Shown here: piece by piece, positions 1-7,670 of the stretch
Layout: each line of letters starts with the position of its first letter
Position numbering within the stretch: the first letter of the stretch is position 1
Assembly (NCBI GenBank): GCA_015143735.1
Contig: VKHC01000337.1
Location: 1-13,155 of the forward strand
From: Synura sp. LO234KE
Taxonomy: Eukaryota > Sar > Synurophyceae > Synurales > Mallomonadaceae
Reading direction: 5' to 3'
Length of the DNA stretch: 13,155 nt
Translations under genes and position numbers: made by a program
Notes under the pieces: model-generated
What the model was told of the DNA's origin: nothing
The model's database searches: none
Seen by the model: only the letters and a program-made list of their open reading frames with translations

Positions 1-1365
1 CAGTCGTACCCCAGTCCAGGCAGAGCTAGCCCGAACCTGGCGGAGGAAAGTCGGTGGTAGTATTCGTGTTGTTTGAGACCTTTGACTCTCTCGTCGCTGG
101 TGTGTATGTCCAGGTCAGACGCGGTGAACTTCGCCGAAACGCAATCCAGAATTTGAGATCCTAATTCAAACGTATAACTGAATCGTAAACACTTACCATA
201 ATAATAGGAGTTATTAACATCAACCATTCCTGATTATGATTATCAGCACTTAATTACAAGAGCGAGCGCTACAAACATTACTCCGTCAACATGCGCATTT
301 CGCATGTACTTTTGGCTAGATGAATATATACTTACGTTTGCCCCAACGACGAAAGACGGAGAAGAGCAGCTTGTTCTTGATAACTTTACTATGATTATGA
401 ACGGCGTCCCATATGATTATCTCTGCCCGATCGAAAGTGATTGGCAGTTTTCTAGGGAGCAACAAAACCTAAACCCATGAGTAAACGAAAAATTAAAGAG
501 TCATAGATAGATAGGAATTCTAGTAATTGGAATAGGCGCAACACTCCATTCTACCTTCGGATGAGTTATGTTGTTATGTTGATTAGTTATCATCATAACA
601 GTCATGTCATGATTGAGAAATTCGTGCATTATTAAATCCCTCTTTTTAAAGCAACAAGTTCCCCAGTTTGCCGTGCGATTTGGAAAATAGGTAGAAAAAA
701 ATCCCCAGTTTTCGTTCATGGCGTGCATCGCAATGAACGGCGTTCTAAGATTATCTACGGATTTCTTCCACCTTAGCAAGAAATCGTGCTCGTTCACTAA
801 TCTCCCCCCAACCTTATTACCAGAAAAGAACCTCTTCTTATCTTTTTCGAATGCGTTGTAACCTGAGAAAAATCTATAATATGTCCATCCCTATGAAAAG
901 TTAAAATTTTGCGTTACCTAATGCAGCTATAGGAATTCTATTCGACATTATCCAATCCTTTGGATTTCGCGGAATTACGACTTTATTTTCTTTCTCCCAA
1001 GGCTGCACCTCGGATTTCCTGTCAACAGCGATTTTTTTGTGGTGTCCAGATGTAGTCAAGGCATTTAACCATTCCGTATCATCTATGAACACATCAATCA
1101 AATGATGTAGCTTCCGGAAGTAAATATCTCCATCGAGGAAGTCGAATGCATTATGGAAAACTTTAGCAACAAGCTCTAGAAAAACAGGACGGCCAGAACT
1201 CGCGATAGAGCGTGCGTGGTCCCATCTGAGAGGGTCAGTAGGAGGATTAAATCTAAAATAGCTTCGTTGCGGCATTTCAATATTGCACCACTCGACATTC
1301 GTGCACTCCTCGCCCGAACAAAATGATAGAGTGATAAAAAACGCGAGTGACTTCGACGATATCAT
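1..1365 (-). CDS. Exostosin-like glycosyltransferase, 5 exons, 3' end beyond left edge
   Basis: Read on the minus strand, exons 1365-918, 862-555, 468-336, 229-197 and 160-1 join in one open frame of about 360 residues, still open at the window edge. Every intron begins GT and ends AG, and the phases (1, 0, 1, 1) all agree. The ATG at 1365-1363 opens a likely signal peptide (MISSKSLAFFITLSFCSG), so a secreted or Golgi-lumen protein is expected. Family-like features in order: IPIAALGY across intron 1; NITHPK|VLLLPRKLP across intron 2 (compare HPKV-LPRG blocks of exostosin-like enzymes); KNKLLFSVFRRWGKR; and near the edge DERVKGLKQHEYYHRLSSAR followed by FGLALPGLGYD, the usual YY-L-S-FGL-PG-G-D block that precedes R-x-x-E in exostosin-type transferases. 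NRT and NIT are possible N-glycosylation sites. Inference: it transfers a sugar to a glycan in the secretory pathway; donor and acceptor are unknown. The rest of the catalytic region must lie to the left of the window. Confidence 0.8.
161..196 (-). other. Intron 4 of the glycosyltransferase gene (36 nt, very short)
   Basis: Donor ATG|GTAAGT and acceptor TTGAATTAG|GATCTC are only 36 nt apart. Removal keeps the frame (SYYYG then SQILDC), while retention brings an in-frame TAG at the acceptor. The length is near the lower limit known for spliceosomal introns. Confidence 0.65.
230..335 (-). other. Intron 3 of the glycosyltransferase gene (106 nt)
   Basis: Consensus donor C|GTAAGT; acceptor ATAATCAG|GAATGG. 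Phase 1 on both sides gives CGA (Arg), so RRWGK continues as RMVDVNNSYYY. The internal AG at 'catctag' (near 316) is an alternative acceptor, but it does not keep a clean frame. Confidence 0.65.
469..554 (-). other. Intron 2 of the glycosyltransferase gene (86 nt)
   Basis: Donor AAG|GTAGAA, acceptor GGGTTTAG|GTTTTG, phase 0. It joins NITHPK to VLLLPRKLP, rebuilding an HPKV-LPR block typical of exostosin-like proteins. Reading through instead meets a stop at the 501 end of the exon-2 frame. Confidence 0.75.
863..917 (-). other. Intron 1 of the glycosyltransferase gene (55 nt)
   Basis: Donor G|GTAACG after the codons for IPIAAL; acceptor TTTTTCTCAG|GTTAC with a clear pyrimidine tract. Splicing joins phase 1 to phase 1 to give GGT (Gly) and restores AALGYNAF. 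Without splicing the frame ends at TAA just after GNAKF. Confidence 0.75.
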
Positions 1366-1703
1366 TTATGGACAGGGTACAGAACTCACTACAGGTAGGT
1401 AGGTGCGTTCGTGCCATATGCAAAACAAAATACTATATGCTTTAAAGAAAATAGTGGGCGAGCGCGCGATGATTATGACTCATCGATTATCAAGATATTG
1501 CTTTCAATGAATGCTATCCTGAGTTGTACAGCGAAATTTTTTTAATCGGAGACGTAATTTGCATTCTGGACTGAAAACGCATACATTTCCGACGATGATC
1601 CGAGTCTCCTAGAAGTTGTTCTAAATTAAAGTATTCGTAGCTGACACATTTCTTGTGCAAGAGCAGCCACGCGTTTATGTCCGTAAGCGTATAAAGTCAG
1701 CGC
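1366..1703. other. 5' intergenic region of the glycosyltransferase gene
   Basis: No coding-like frame seen on either strand. It separates the gene's ATG from the foldback. The AT-rich stretch at about 1420-1460 could hold the gene's promoter, but no single element is convincing. Confidence 0.4.
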
Positions 1704-1709
1704 TTGGGA

Positions 1710-2016
1710 TGGGCAGTTCAATGCAATGTCAGCTTCATGCCGAGGAGAACTGGCATATTTTTCCTTGGTAGCCAGCAGATATTTTTTCAGAAGCTCATTG
1801 CCTATGTTTTTATGACGCTAAGGTTACGAATGCGAGGCTCAAAATGCACAGAGTCCTATACGACACTTCGAATATCATGTGTTACTGGAACGATATTTCG
1901 TACGAAAATCGTTCCAGTAACACTTGATATTCGAAGTGTCGTATAGGAATCTGGCTACCAAGGAAGAATATGCCAGTTCTCCACGGCATGAAGCTGACAT
2001 TGCATAATACTGCCCA
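1710..2016. repeat. Large foldback (inverted repeat) element
   Basis: Outer arms 1710-1775 and 1951-2016 (66 nt each) are inverted copies with about 5 mismatches. Inner arms 1854-1901 and 1902-1947 form an almost loopless palindrome centred on TTTCGTACGAAA at 1896-1907, with about one mismatch and one single-base gap. The left side carries an extra unpaired block of about 78 nt (1776-1853) where the right side has only about 3 nt. A further CGTATAA (1688-1694) pairs with TTATACG (2019-2025) if small insertions are allowed, so the arms may once have been longer. No flanking target-site duplication or known transposon terminus is evident. Options: a foldback or MITE-like element, an inverted duplication, or the source of a hairpin RNA. 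The open frame that crosses it is a by-product of the palindrome and is not called as a gene. Confidence 0.9.
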
Positions 2017-2118
2017 CGTTATACGACCACCTTTGGTAACCTTGGAGTGGAAGTGAACCGAAAACGAACTATATTATTTTGGAGAAGCGGTTATTCTACT
2101 CAGGACTATCTCACTTGA

Positions 2119-2292
2119 ATGGACTTCCGAGCAAGGATTCCTTTGTCGAAACATAAATACAAGAGGTTGAAAACTGCCCTCCTTTCTTCCGACAAGAAGA
2201 GTTCTTGCCGACCTTGCCATTCCTTCCAAGAATCATTCGAACAAACGGTCGGAGTAAATTGGGTTTTATGGTTAGTTAAAGTGAACGCCTAA
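2119..2292 (+). CDS. Short hypothetical ORF (57 aa)
   Basis: An ATG at 2119 opens a 57-residue frame ending TAA at 2290-2292. Its makeup is protein-like: basic N-terminus (SKHKYKRLK), then SSCRPCHSF and a hydrophobic tail ending VNWVLWLVKVNA. I do not recognise it. It lies just upstream of pieces resembling a decayed retropepsin and might be part of the same remnant, but this is unproven. Confidence 0.2.
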   Translation: MDFRARIPLSKHKYKRLKTALLSSDKKSSCRPCHSFQESFEQTVGVNWVLWLVKVNA

Positions 2293-2371
2293 TTGTATTC
2301 GCATGTGGTGGGAATATTGCAGTAGATGATCTGGAGTAAGGTGGTCATATATATCATGCATATGGCTTCCG

Positions 2372-2615
2372 ACTGGTATTGATACGCTAGTCGGTGCAGA
2401 TGTAGCGGAAAACCTCGGACTTGTCGAGGGTATGCTTTCTTAGCAACACTGACGATACACTATGACCCATATCTATACTCGCGTGCATAGGTCGTTATGT
2501 CTATGTGAACGATGGCAAAACTGTGGGACACGAGATAGCGACTTCCGTCGTCCTAACTGTCCTACCTGACGATTCGCTTTCGCGAAATGTCAATTCTGAA
2601 ACAATTCTAGAGTAA
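2372..2615 (+). pseudogene. Possible decayed retropepsin-like fragment
   Basis: Two plus-strand pieces in different frames. Piece one (2372-2443) reads TGIDTLVGADVAENLGLVEG and then a stop; immediately upstream an Asp codon (2371-2373) sits in the neighbouring frame. Piece two (2466-2615) contains YVYVNDGKTVGHEIATSVVL and stops at 2613-2615. In order these resemble the segment around and after the active-site D-T/S-G of retroelement aspartic proteases (loop, A-x-x-LGL, then the -V-x-DG-x-x-V- strand). The frameshift and stops show that it is broken. No reverse transcriptase or integrase pieces are recognised nearby. It could be a chance likeness. Confidence 0.3.
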
Positions 2616-2628
2616 CATAGTAAAGCTG

Positions 2629-2666
2629 TGGTGGTAGCTCTTCAAAATTGGAAGGCTACCACTACC
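2629..2666. repeat. Short inverted repeat (GTGGTAGC / GCTACCAC)
   Basis: Perfect 8-base arms GTGGTAGC and GCTACCAC, extended by CTT/AAG with a single-base bulge, enclose about 10 bases. It could form a stem-loop. No U-tract follows and no function is clear. Confidence 0.5.
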
Positions 2667-2882
2667 TATACATACGTGATAAGGAGGGATATTTGTGAGA
2701 TCTTTACAATTGTGCGTGTCGTGCATTGCCTAATCCACCTGGCTAGGATGATTGATTTAGAATTTAGAATCAATATCACCTCCGTTTTCCACGTGTTAAT
2801 TGCGTTCCCATCGTAAGTTACTAATCAAATAATAGTTTAATTTTTGCTGCGAGTTCCCCACTGCTTTTTTTGTATACACTGC

Positions 2883-2890
2883 TATAAAAG
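2883..2890 (+). promoter_or_regulatory. TATA-like box in left repeat
   Basis: TATAAAAG, preserved at the same place in both repeats (also 4243-4250). It points along the plus strand, opposite to the coding trace inside element A. On the minus strand the same repeats carry AATAAA (plus-strand TTTATT at 2948-2953 and 4308-4313), suitable as a poly(A) signal for a minus-strand transcript. Both are weak motifs taken alone. Confidence 0.3.
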
Positions 2891-2925
2891 AAGATTGTCC
2901 ACCTCCTTGAAGGGAAGTGGATTGC

Positions 2926-3028
2926 TTGCCGAAAATGCAGTAGTTCTTTATTGCGAAAGGAAGGAAATAAGAGTATTTGCCGAAAATCCAATAGTTATTT
3001 ATTCCAGAAATGTAAGGAATATAAGTCC
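2926..3028 (+). repeat. 51-bp tandem duplication inside the left repeat
   Basis: Two units begin TTGCCGAAAAT at 2926 and 2977. They stay alignable through AGTTNTTTATT and the AAGGAATA-like part but are clearly diverged. The right copy of the repeat has only one unit. Confidence 0.65.
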
Positions 3029-3089
3029 TCAGACGGGGGGTCTAGACAGCACCATAACACCAGTAAGTCAATAACTATCCCCTATGTAC

Positions 3090-4222
3090 CTAAAAGACAA
3101 GTCCAAAGCCCGAGTAGGGGCAGGGGAAATTCCTCCTCGGGGGGTTTATTAATACGCTACAATGTCCCCCACTAAAGCAAAGGGAATCTCCGCCCATGCA
3201 GATGCATCCAGGGGCGGGGCGAGGAGACATGTGAGTGTACATAGAGAGCACAATGAAAGAAAAGCGATTTGCAGCAGCAAGGAATAGAGCAAGAGGAGAA
3301 GCAATAGGGTAGAACACTGATTTCCTCAGGGAAGGGGAGACGCTAGAGGGTGAGACGTACGCAAGAAAGTGGGTTACGCCGACGATAACCAGGAGAGCGC
3401 TGTAGGCGGGACTGGAGCGCCAGGGGAGACCAGGACCTCCGTCGACGCGCACGCTCGTAGAACCTGAACTGGCGCAGTCCAAAGCTGGGGTCAGGATGGG
3501 GAGGGCCAGAAGAGGCGGTGCTGTTGCACACGGCGAAGCGTCACTATAGCCTCCCGATGGCGAGTCCGCCCTGTCTACAAGCTTGTAGGGGAGTGGAAGA
3601 CGCTCCTCGTCCGGACGTATGAAGCGGGAATACAAAGCCAGCCAAGTGTCTTCCACATTGGATAAGAGTTCTTGCCACAAGGGATTAATGAGCTCGTCCC
3701 ACGGCACTCGACCATGCGGCTCGAAAAGTCTGTCGAGGTGATTCATTTGATTCAAGAAGAAATGACCCAGCCACCCACTGGAACCGTGACTTGGGCCTGC
3801 CGCAATGCTTTGGAGTGCAGCAAGAAAAATGTCGTCGTTTTCTGGGGAGCCTGCCGTCGTGAAAGGCAGAAAGATGATTGGGAACACGTCGCTGCGGAGT
3901 CTCTCAAGCAATTACTTAGGGCAGACACGGATACGAGGCTGGAAAAGTTTTCTTTCAGTTCAAATCTCGATGAGGTGACCTTGAATTCAAAGCTGCAGAG
4001 CCAACCCCCTTCGACGTGTATGACCTTAGTGGAAGAATCCCAATGGGTCTCAAATTGTTGGGACAGCCCCAGCGGTTCCAGTCCGGAGATCTCCAAGACT
4101 TCCAAAACGTGAGGAGCTCCAAGATTTCCGGAGGGCCTTCTCAAAAAGTTGTCGGCAGTACACTCGCTCGTTGTAATCCATATCGATGAGCCGAGCCGTC
4201 CAAACTTTACGAGTTCCTCACT
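3090..4222 (-). pseudogene. Unrecognised protein family, copy A (frameshifted)
   Basis: Reading 4222 to 3090 on the minus strand, the coding trace needs at least one frame change near 3912-3915. The first frame contains DNFLRR (D at 4153), VLEVLEISGLEPLGLSQQFE and KVIHVEGGW; a stop (TAA) sits beside the shift in the second frame. The second frame, open for 273 codons to 3090, contains LERLRSDVFPIIFLPF, GWLGHFFLNQMNHLDRLF, and GRVPWDELINPLWQELL followed by SNVEDTWLALY. Its C-terminal third has two hydrophobic stretches (YSALLVIVGVTHFLAYV and PLALFLAAANRFSFIVLSMY) that could be membrane segments, if translated at all. Element B repeats the same blocks in the same order, which supports past coding. 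The family is not recognised and no function is proposed. The +strand frame at 3672-4112 is its shadow. Confidence 0.55.
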
Positions 4223-4402
4223 GCTATTTTTGTATACGCTGCTATAAAAGAAGATTGTCCACCTCCTTGAAGGGAAGTGGATTGCTTGCCGAAAATGCAG
4301 TAGTTCTTTATTGCGAAAGGAAGGAAATAAGAGTACAGTCAGACAGAGGGGTCTAGACAGCACAATTCCACCAATAAGTAAATAACTATCCCCTGTTTAC
4401 CC
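4210..4402 (+). repeat. Right direct repeat of element A (LTR-like)
   Basis: A copy of 2850-3088 lacking the internal 50-nt duplication. The stretch from the TATA-like TATAAAAG (4243-4250) through AAGGAAATAAGAGTA (to about 4335) is almost identical to the left copy. The outer parts are more diverged. Confidence 0.8.
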
Positions 4403-4403
4403 A

Positions 4404-4481
4404 ATGGCGAATCCCATGAGAGAAGTGATGGATCACTTGAAATCCGCAAATTTGACATGTGCTTGGGGGCTCAAGAACTAA
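4404..4481 (+). CDS. Very short ORF directly after element A (25 aa)
   Basis: ATGGCGAATCCC starts two bases beyond the right repeat and reads MANPMREVMDHLKSANLTCA before a TAA at 4479-4481. Codon use looks gene-like and the frame continues readably after the stop for about a dozen codons (LNHFSKMGFARS). It might be the first exon or remnant of a gene starting beside the repeat. Unrecognised. Confidence 0.15.
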   Translation: MANPMREVMDHLKSANLTCAWGLKN

Positions 4482-5622
4482 CTCAATCATTTCAGCAAGA
4501 TGGGGTTTGCGAGAAGCTAGATACAGCTCTTCCCAAAAATCCCATAGATTTTTATTACTAAAAGGAGAGCGAGCTAGCTACATAATTTACATAAATCTTA
4601 CGAATGCTAGTTGTAACCATCGTCGGTCAGCCTCCGTTGATGAATTGCTTTTGTTACTGCCCATAATTTCTCTCTGTGTCACTACAACGAGGATGTTTCT
4701 CACCTTCCCTCGGCGGTAAATAATCCGCCCACGGAACGGACTTTATTGAATAGGAACTTCAGGAATGGAGCTTAGGCTAACAAGGAATTTTTCACGTACT
4801 TAGGAAACAACTTAGATTCTGTATTATCTGTGTGGAAAGAAGTGATTGTGGACGTCAGCAAAAGTGAAAACTCCACACATTCTACTTCAACATACAAACA
4901 TAAATCATACTACAATTGGCATTGACGTCAACAGGGCCCACAATTAATTACAGCAAAAAAATATTCGTCAGACTTTGTCGTAACGGTGTTATGGCGTGGG
5001 AAGCCATATAGGGTTTCAGGCCTATTGTGCGTGTTATGGTACACTCCTATTCTATTTCTTCTATACAATTATTTTGTAATCTATCTCCGTATTACTGATC
5101 ATCTGGCAGTATATCTCTACAGCCGGAAGAACTAATCTGTAATTAACAGTGTAGTTAGTTAACTTCTTGATAACACTCAACTTCACTTCTGGTACACTAG
5201 TAGTTGTTGGCCGTAGGCCACGGGTTCTAAAATGTAGCTTTTAACGTAGCGGACTTACACACTATTTGGTTTGGCATGTGTCTTGCATGGTGATGTTGCT
5301 ATCTGTGCCATTTGATGTTACTGTAATCTATACTGCTTGTATTTACCTTCTTGTCGACTGATCAGAGGAGGGTGTACCTCCACCCTTCGGATCTATCCAT
5401 GATTTACGGGTGCTCAACTTCTTTTCATAGCACATCGGTTTGGTGCAAGGTGGTATTTTCTATTGTACTTAGGTGAATACACTGAGCTATCCATTCTTCT
5501 TCTATCATTGTACTGGACACTGGTACCTGCTCTAACTTCGTATTTCAATATCTATATTAGTAGTAGCCACGGTTAGGTAGCAAAGAGATATGTCGAAATC
5601 CATGATACTTAACTATTATAGA
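4482..5622. other. Non-coding stretch with scattered short motifs
   Basis: No convincing coding frame on either strand; the plus frame at 4459-4719 has no protein-like features. GACGTC occurs twice (4851-4856, and within the palindrome TGACGTCA at 4923-4930), a possible bZIP/CRE-type site. A short stem AGGGTG/CACCCT lies near 5365-5386. Confidence 0.35.
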
Positions 5623-5666
5623 GAGCGGAGGGGGATTGGAACATTGAGCGGAAGGGGATTGGAACA
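5623..5666 (+). repeat. Two 21-bp direct repeats, 23-bp spacing
   Basis: GAGCGGAGGGGGATTGGAACA (5623-5643, differing at one position from 5646-5666) occurs twice, separated by TT. It lies at the start of a G-rich, C-poor stretch on the plus strand. Confidence 0.8.
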
Positions 5667-6300
5667 GTATGAGTGGTGTAGCACGTTGCGTGAGTCGATA
5701 AAGAACGTGGATTGACGTTTCTGTAAGTGTGGGTGATCGACAGGGTTGCACAGTGACGTGTGTGGACTTTGAAAGTATTACATGCACGAGGAGGTCTATT
5801 CAACGTGTAGAAAGATGTCGATGTGTAATATTGGAAAGGATCTTGATGTGTAGCACGTGGGAAGTGTAGACGTGTGACAGTAGTGTGCTTGGGGGATATG
5901 GCTGAATGACTGTGAATAAGCGCATTTGCGAGATGAATGTATGCGTTGGGTGGGTGATTTGTACATGATCATGCCAATTAATCATATACAAAGATCTGGA
6001 AACTGTTTTTGTTAGTGGTTTGCTCTGTGATAAAGTGGAGGGTGACGCGGTTGGAGTTGTGGTTTCCTATCAGGTGGAAAACATATCTATGCATATTGAA
6101 CATATCTTGGGATGCAACAGTTGCCTTGAGGGTTCTATACATAGGTGGAACATGAAAATAGCTTGGAAGTTAACTTAGACTTTTGATTCGGCGAGCCTGA
6201 TGATACGAAGAGAGTGCCATTATCTGTGGAATCTGGTGAAGATATTTAGTAGAGACCTATCATTTATCATTCATAAGCTCTGATCAAAATATCTGGTTGT
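5667..6300. other. G-rich/C-poor strand section and AT-rich tail, no gene seen
   Basis: To about 6060 the plus strand is visibly rich in G and T and poor in C (for example 5800-5960). The long minus frames here have a biased Thr/His/Ser/Pro makeup that follows from the skew and are not called. No RNA gene or clear repeat family is seen. Confidence 0.35.
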
Positions 6301-6328
6301 CTTTTGTCTTTTGTCTTTTGTCTTTTGT
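6301..6328 (+). repeat. 7-bp tandem repeat, 4 units (CTTTTGT)
   Basis: CTTTTGT is repeated four times without error, a simple microsatellite-like array. GAAGATATTT flanks it on the right and recurs at about 6238-6247. Confidence 0.95.
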
Positions 6329-6877
6329 GAAGATATTTCAGTTTGTGCAAATACCGTTAAGTACCGATTTTAAGAAATATTGCGAATTCTGCATCTGACC
6401 ATTTCATGTTTACCTGGTTACAAGTTGCAAGGGTATCTTTTTGGTGAAGATTGGTTCAGAATTCATGGAGTCATCATCCAAATCAATTTTCGTCAAAATT
6501 CAAGTTTCTGTTACCAGCGGATATTTTCACATTCGACAGAGGACTAGATATTTATTCGTAAATTCAAAAAAGGAGCAAACACTTAAAGAATTACTAATAA
6601 ATCTGACGAGCTTAAATTTCTATTATCCCTTTTATTTCCTGCTATTTGTATGCTGTAATAAAAACTTTGGGTTGAAATGATTTATTGTTGTGTTTCACGT
6701 TGTACTTGACATGATATTGATTTTCCTTTGAATCGTTTCAATATCTTTGAGAATTTCTAAGTTTAATGAAGATCGGTTAGGCTTTCAACGAGGCCGAACG
6801 ATTAAGTCCAATTTTCAAATTAACGGTTGGTTCCTTGACTTGTGACTATATGACTTACTTCGTTCTTAGCAATTTAC
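6329..6877. other. AT-rich stretch without a supported gene
   Basis: A plus frame of 79 codons (6441-6680) ends close to an AATAAA motif (about 6658), but its Lys/Phe/Tyr-rich sequence matches no family I know and simply mirrors the AT-rich base composition. Treated as unlikely. Confidence 0.3.
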
Positions 6878-7096
6878 TTAAGTTGAATTTTCGACATTTC
6901 GTTCTTCTTTGAGCAGTGTGGCAATGCTGTGAGCATATATTTGATTGTCGGTGTAGACAATAGGTAAAGAGTCGTAAGGAATCGTGTTTGACAAAGCAAT
7001 TGGCGAAATCCTTAAGCAAATCACTTTCTATACGCGAACGTCTTGAGAAAGTAGATTTGTCACAACGGCGCCGACTGTAGTTTGTCCTTCTAAATC
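6878..7096 (-). pseudogene. Unrecognised decayed coding stretch with one internal stop
   Basis: In one minus frame, 73 codons run from 7096 to a TAA at 6878-6880, with one TAG at 7028-7030 and another TAG just upstream at 7097-7099. Protein-like blocks: DLEGQTTVGAVVTNLLSQDV before the TAG, and PIVYTDNQIYAHSIATLLKE then ERNVENST after it. The track-length frame on the same strand (6855-7139) has a Cys/Arg/Ser-rich, less natural sequence and looks like a shadow. A related phrase, GFDGQTVVGAQ, occurs in a neighbouring frame about 90 bp upstream (about 7160-7195), suggesting an ancient internal repeat. No family recognised. Confidence 0.3.
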
Positions 7097-7390
7097 CTAA
7101 TCTTGTACAGTTGACCACCAAAAATTGACAGCAAAACACCCAAGACTCTGCTCATTGAGCACCGACTACAGTCTGTCCGTCGAAACCCTCACAAACTGTT
7201 ATCGGTACAACTCAAGTCGGGATTTACATTTACTCCGACTGTAGTGCAGAATTTAGCGGTAAACTCGCAGTGGTAGTAAAAAATTGTATCGCAATTTTTC
7301 AACTTATCCAAGATAACAACCCGCAAGGGCACAGGAATCACGGGTATTCCTTAAGGCAAAGTGAACTACATTTGAGGTTGGTTGTGTGGA

Positions 7391-7543
7391 TTAGTGGTCT
7401 ATGGCGAAGAGTGTTCGACAGACGGCGACTAGTAAGCAAACGTAAGTCCTACCGGAGTACTTCTCGTAGCCGAACAGTGTTGGAGGAAGAGCGGCGACAA
7501 CCAGGCCGTTCAGTGCAATGAAGATTTCAAAACAATCTCTCAT
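7391..7543 (-). CDS. Short hydrophobic ORF, possible exon (50 aa)
   Basis: ATG at 7543-7541, stop TAA at 7391-7393. It reads MRDCFEIFIALNGLVVAALP, then PTLFGYEKYSGRTYVCLLVA and VCRTLFAIDH: two hydrophobic stretches about 20 residues apart, as in a small membrane protein or one exon of a larger one. It is in the same frame as the coding-like stretch at 6878-7096, with several stops between. The Arg/Ser-rich plus-strand frame at 7270-7521 is its shadow. Confidence 0.3.
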   Translation of the reverse strand: MRDCFEIFIALNGLVVAALPPTLFGYEKYSGRTYVCLLVAVCRTLFAIDH

Positions 7544-7670
7544 AGCGTGGAGCGTGTATCACCTGAGTCAGACGAGACTTAACCACGTACTAGTGAAAGA
7601 TCTACCCATTAATAACGTCAGACTAAAAGGAGTTACGCGAATTCTATCGGCTATTTATGTACACCCTTGA

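Larger units (their letters stand above)
2850..3088 (+). repeat. Left direct repeat of element A (LTR-like)
   Basis: It begins CGAGTTCCCC and ends near CTATCCCCTATGTACC, and is a close copy of 4210-4402. It carries a TATA-like TATAAAAG at 2883-2890. Compared with the right copy it has an extra diverged block of about 50 nt (about 2977-3028), produced by duplication of the unit starting TTGCCGAAAAT at 2926. The ends do not show TG...CA, and no primer-binding site or target-site duplication was found, so 'LTR' is only one reading. Confidence 0.8.
2850..4402. mobile_element. Element A: direct-repeat-bounded element, possibly non-autonomous LTR type
   Basis: Direct repeats 2850-3088 and 4210-4402 bound an internal region of about 1.1 kb holding a broken minus-strand coding region. 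Parts of the internal region recur elsewhere in the window: the coding part as element B (10845-11520) and the left internal part as element C (12640-12850, inverted). Recurrence plus direct repeats argue for a dispersed element. Classic LTR hallmarks (TG/CA ends, tRNA primer site, polypurine tract, target duplication) were not found, and no reverse transcriptase is present. The alternative is a gene-family locus with a flanking tandem duplication. Confidence 0.5.

Noticed and set aside
1704-1946. Plus ORF of 80 codons across the foldback
   Set aside because: It runs through both arms of the palindrome; the openness follows from the inverted repeat, and the sequence has no family features.
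3672-4112. Plus ORF of 146 codons
   Set aside because: Antisense to the copy A coding trace, whose blocks are conserved in element B in minus frames only.
5557-5991. Overlapping minus ORFs of 63-76 codons
   Set aside because: Thr/His/Ser/Pro-biased sequences produced by the G-rich, C-poor strand; three overlapping frames look equally plausible, which argues for none.
7270-7521. Plus ORF of 83 codons rich in Arg and Ser
   Set aside because: Shadow of a more natural hydrophobic minus ORF at 7391-7543.
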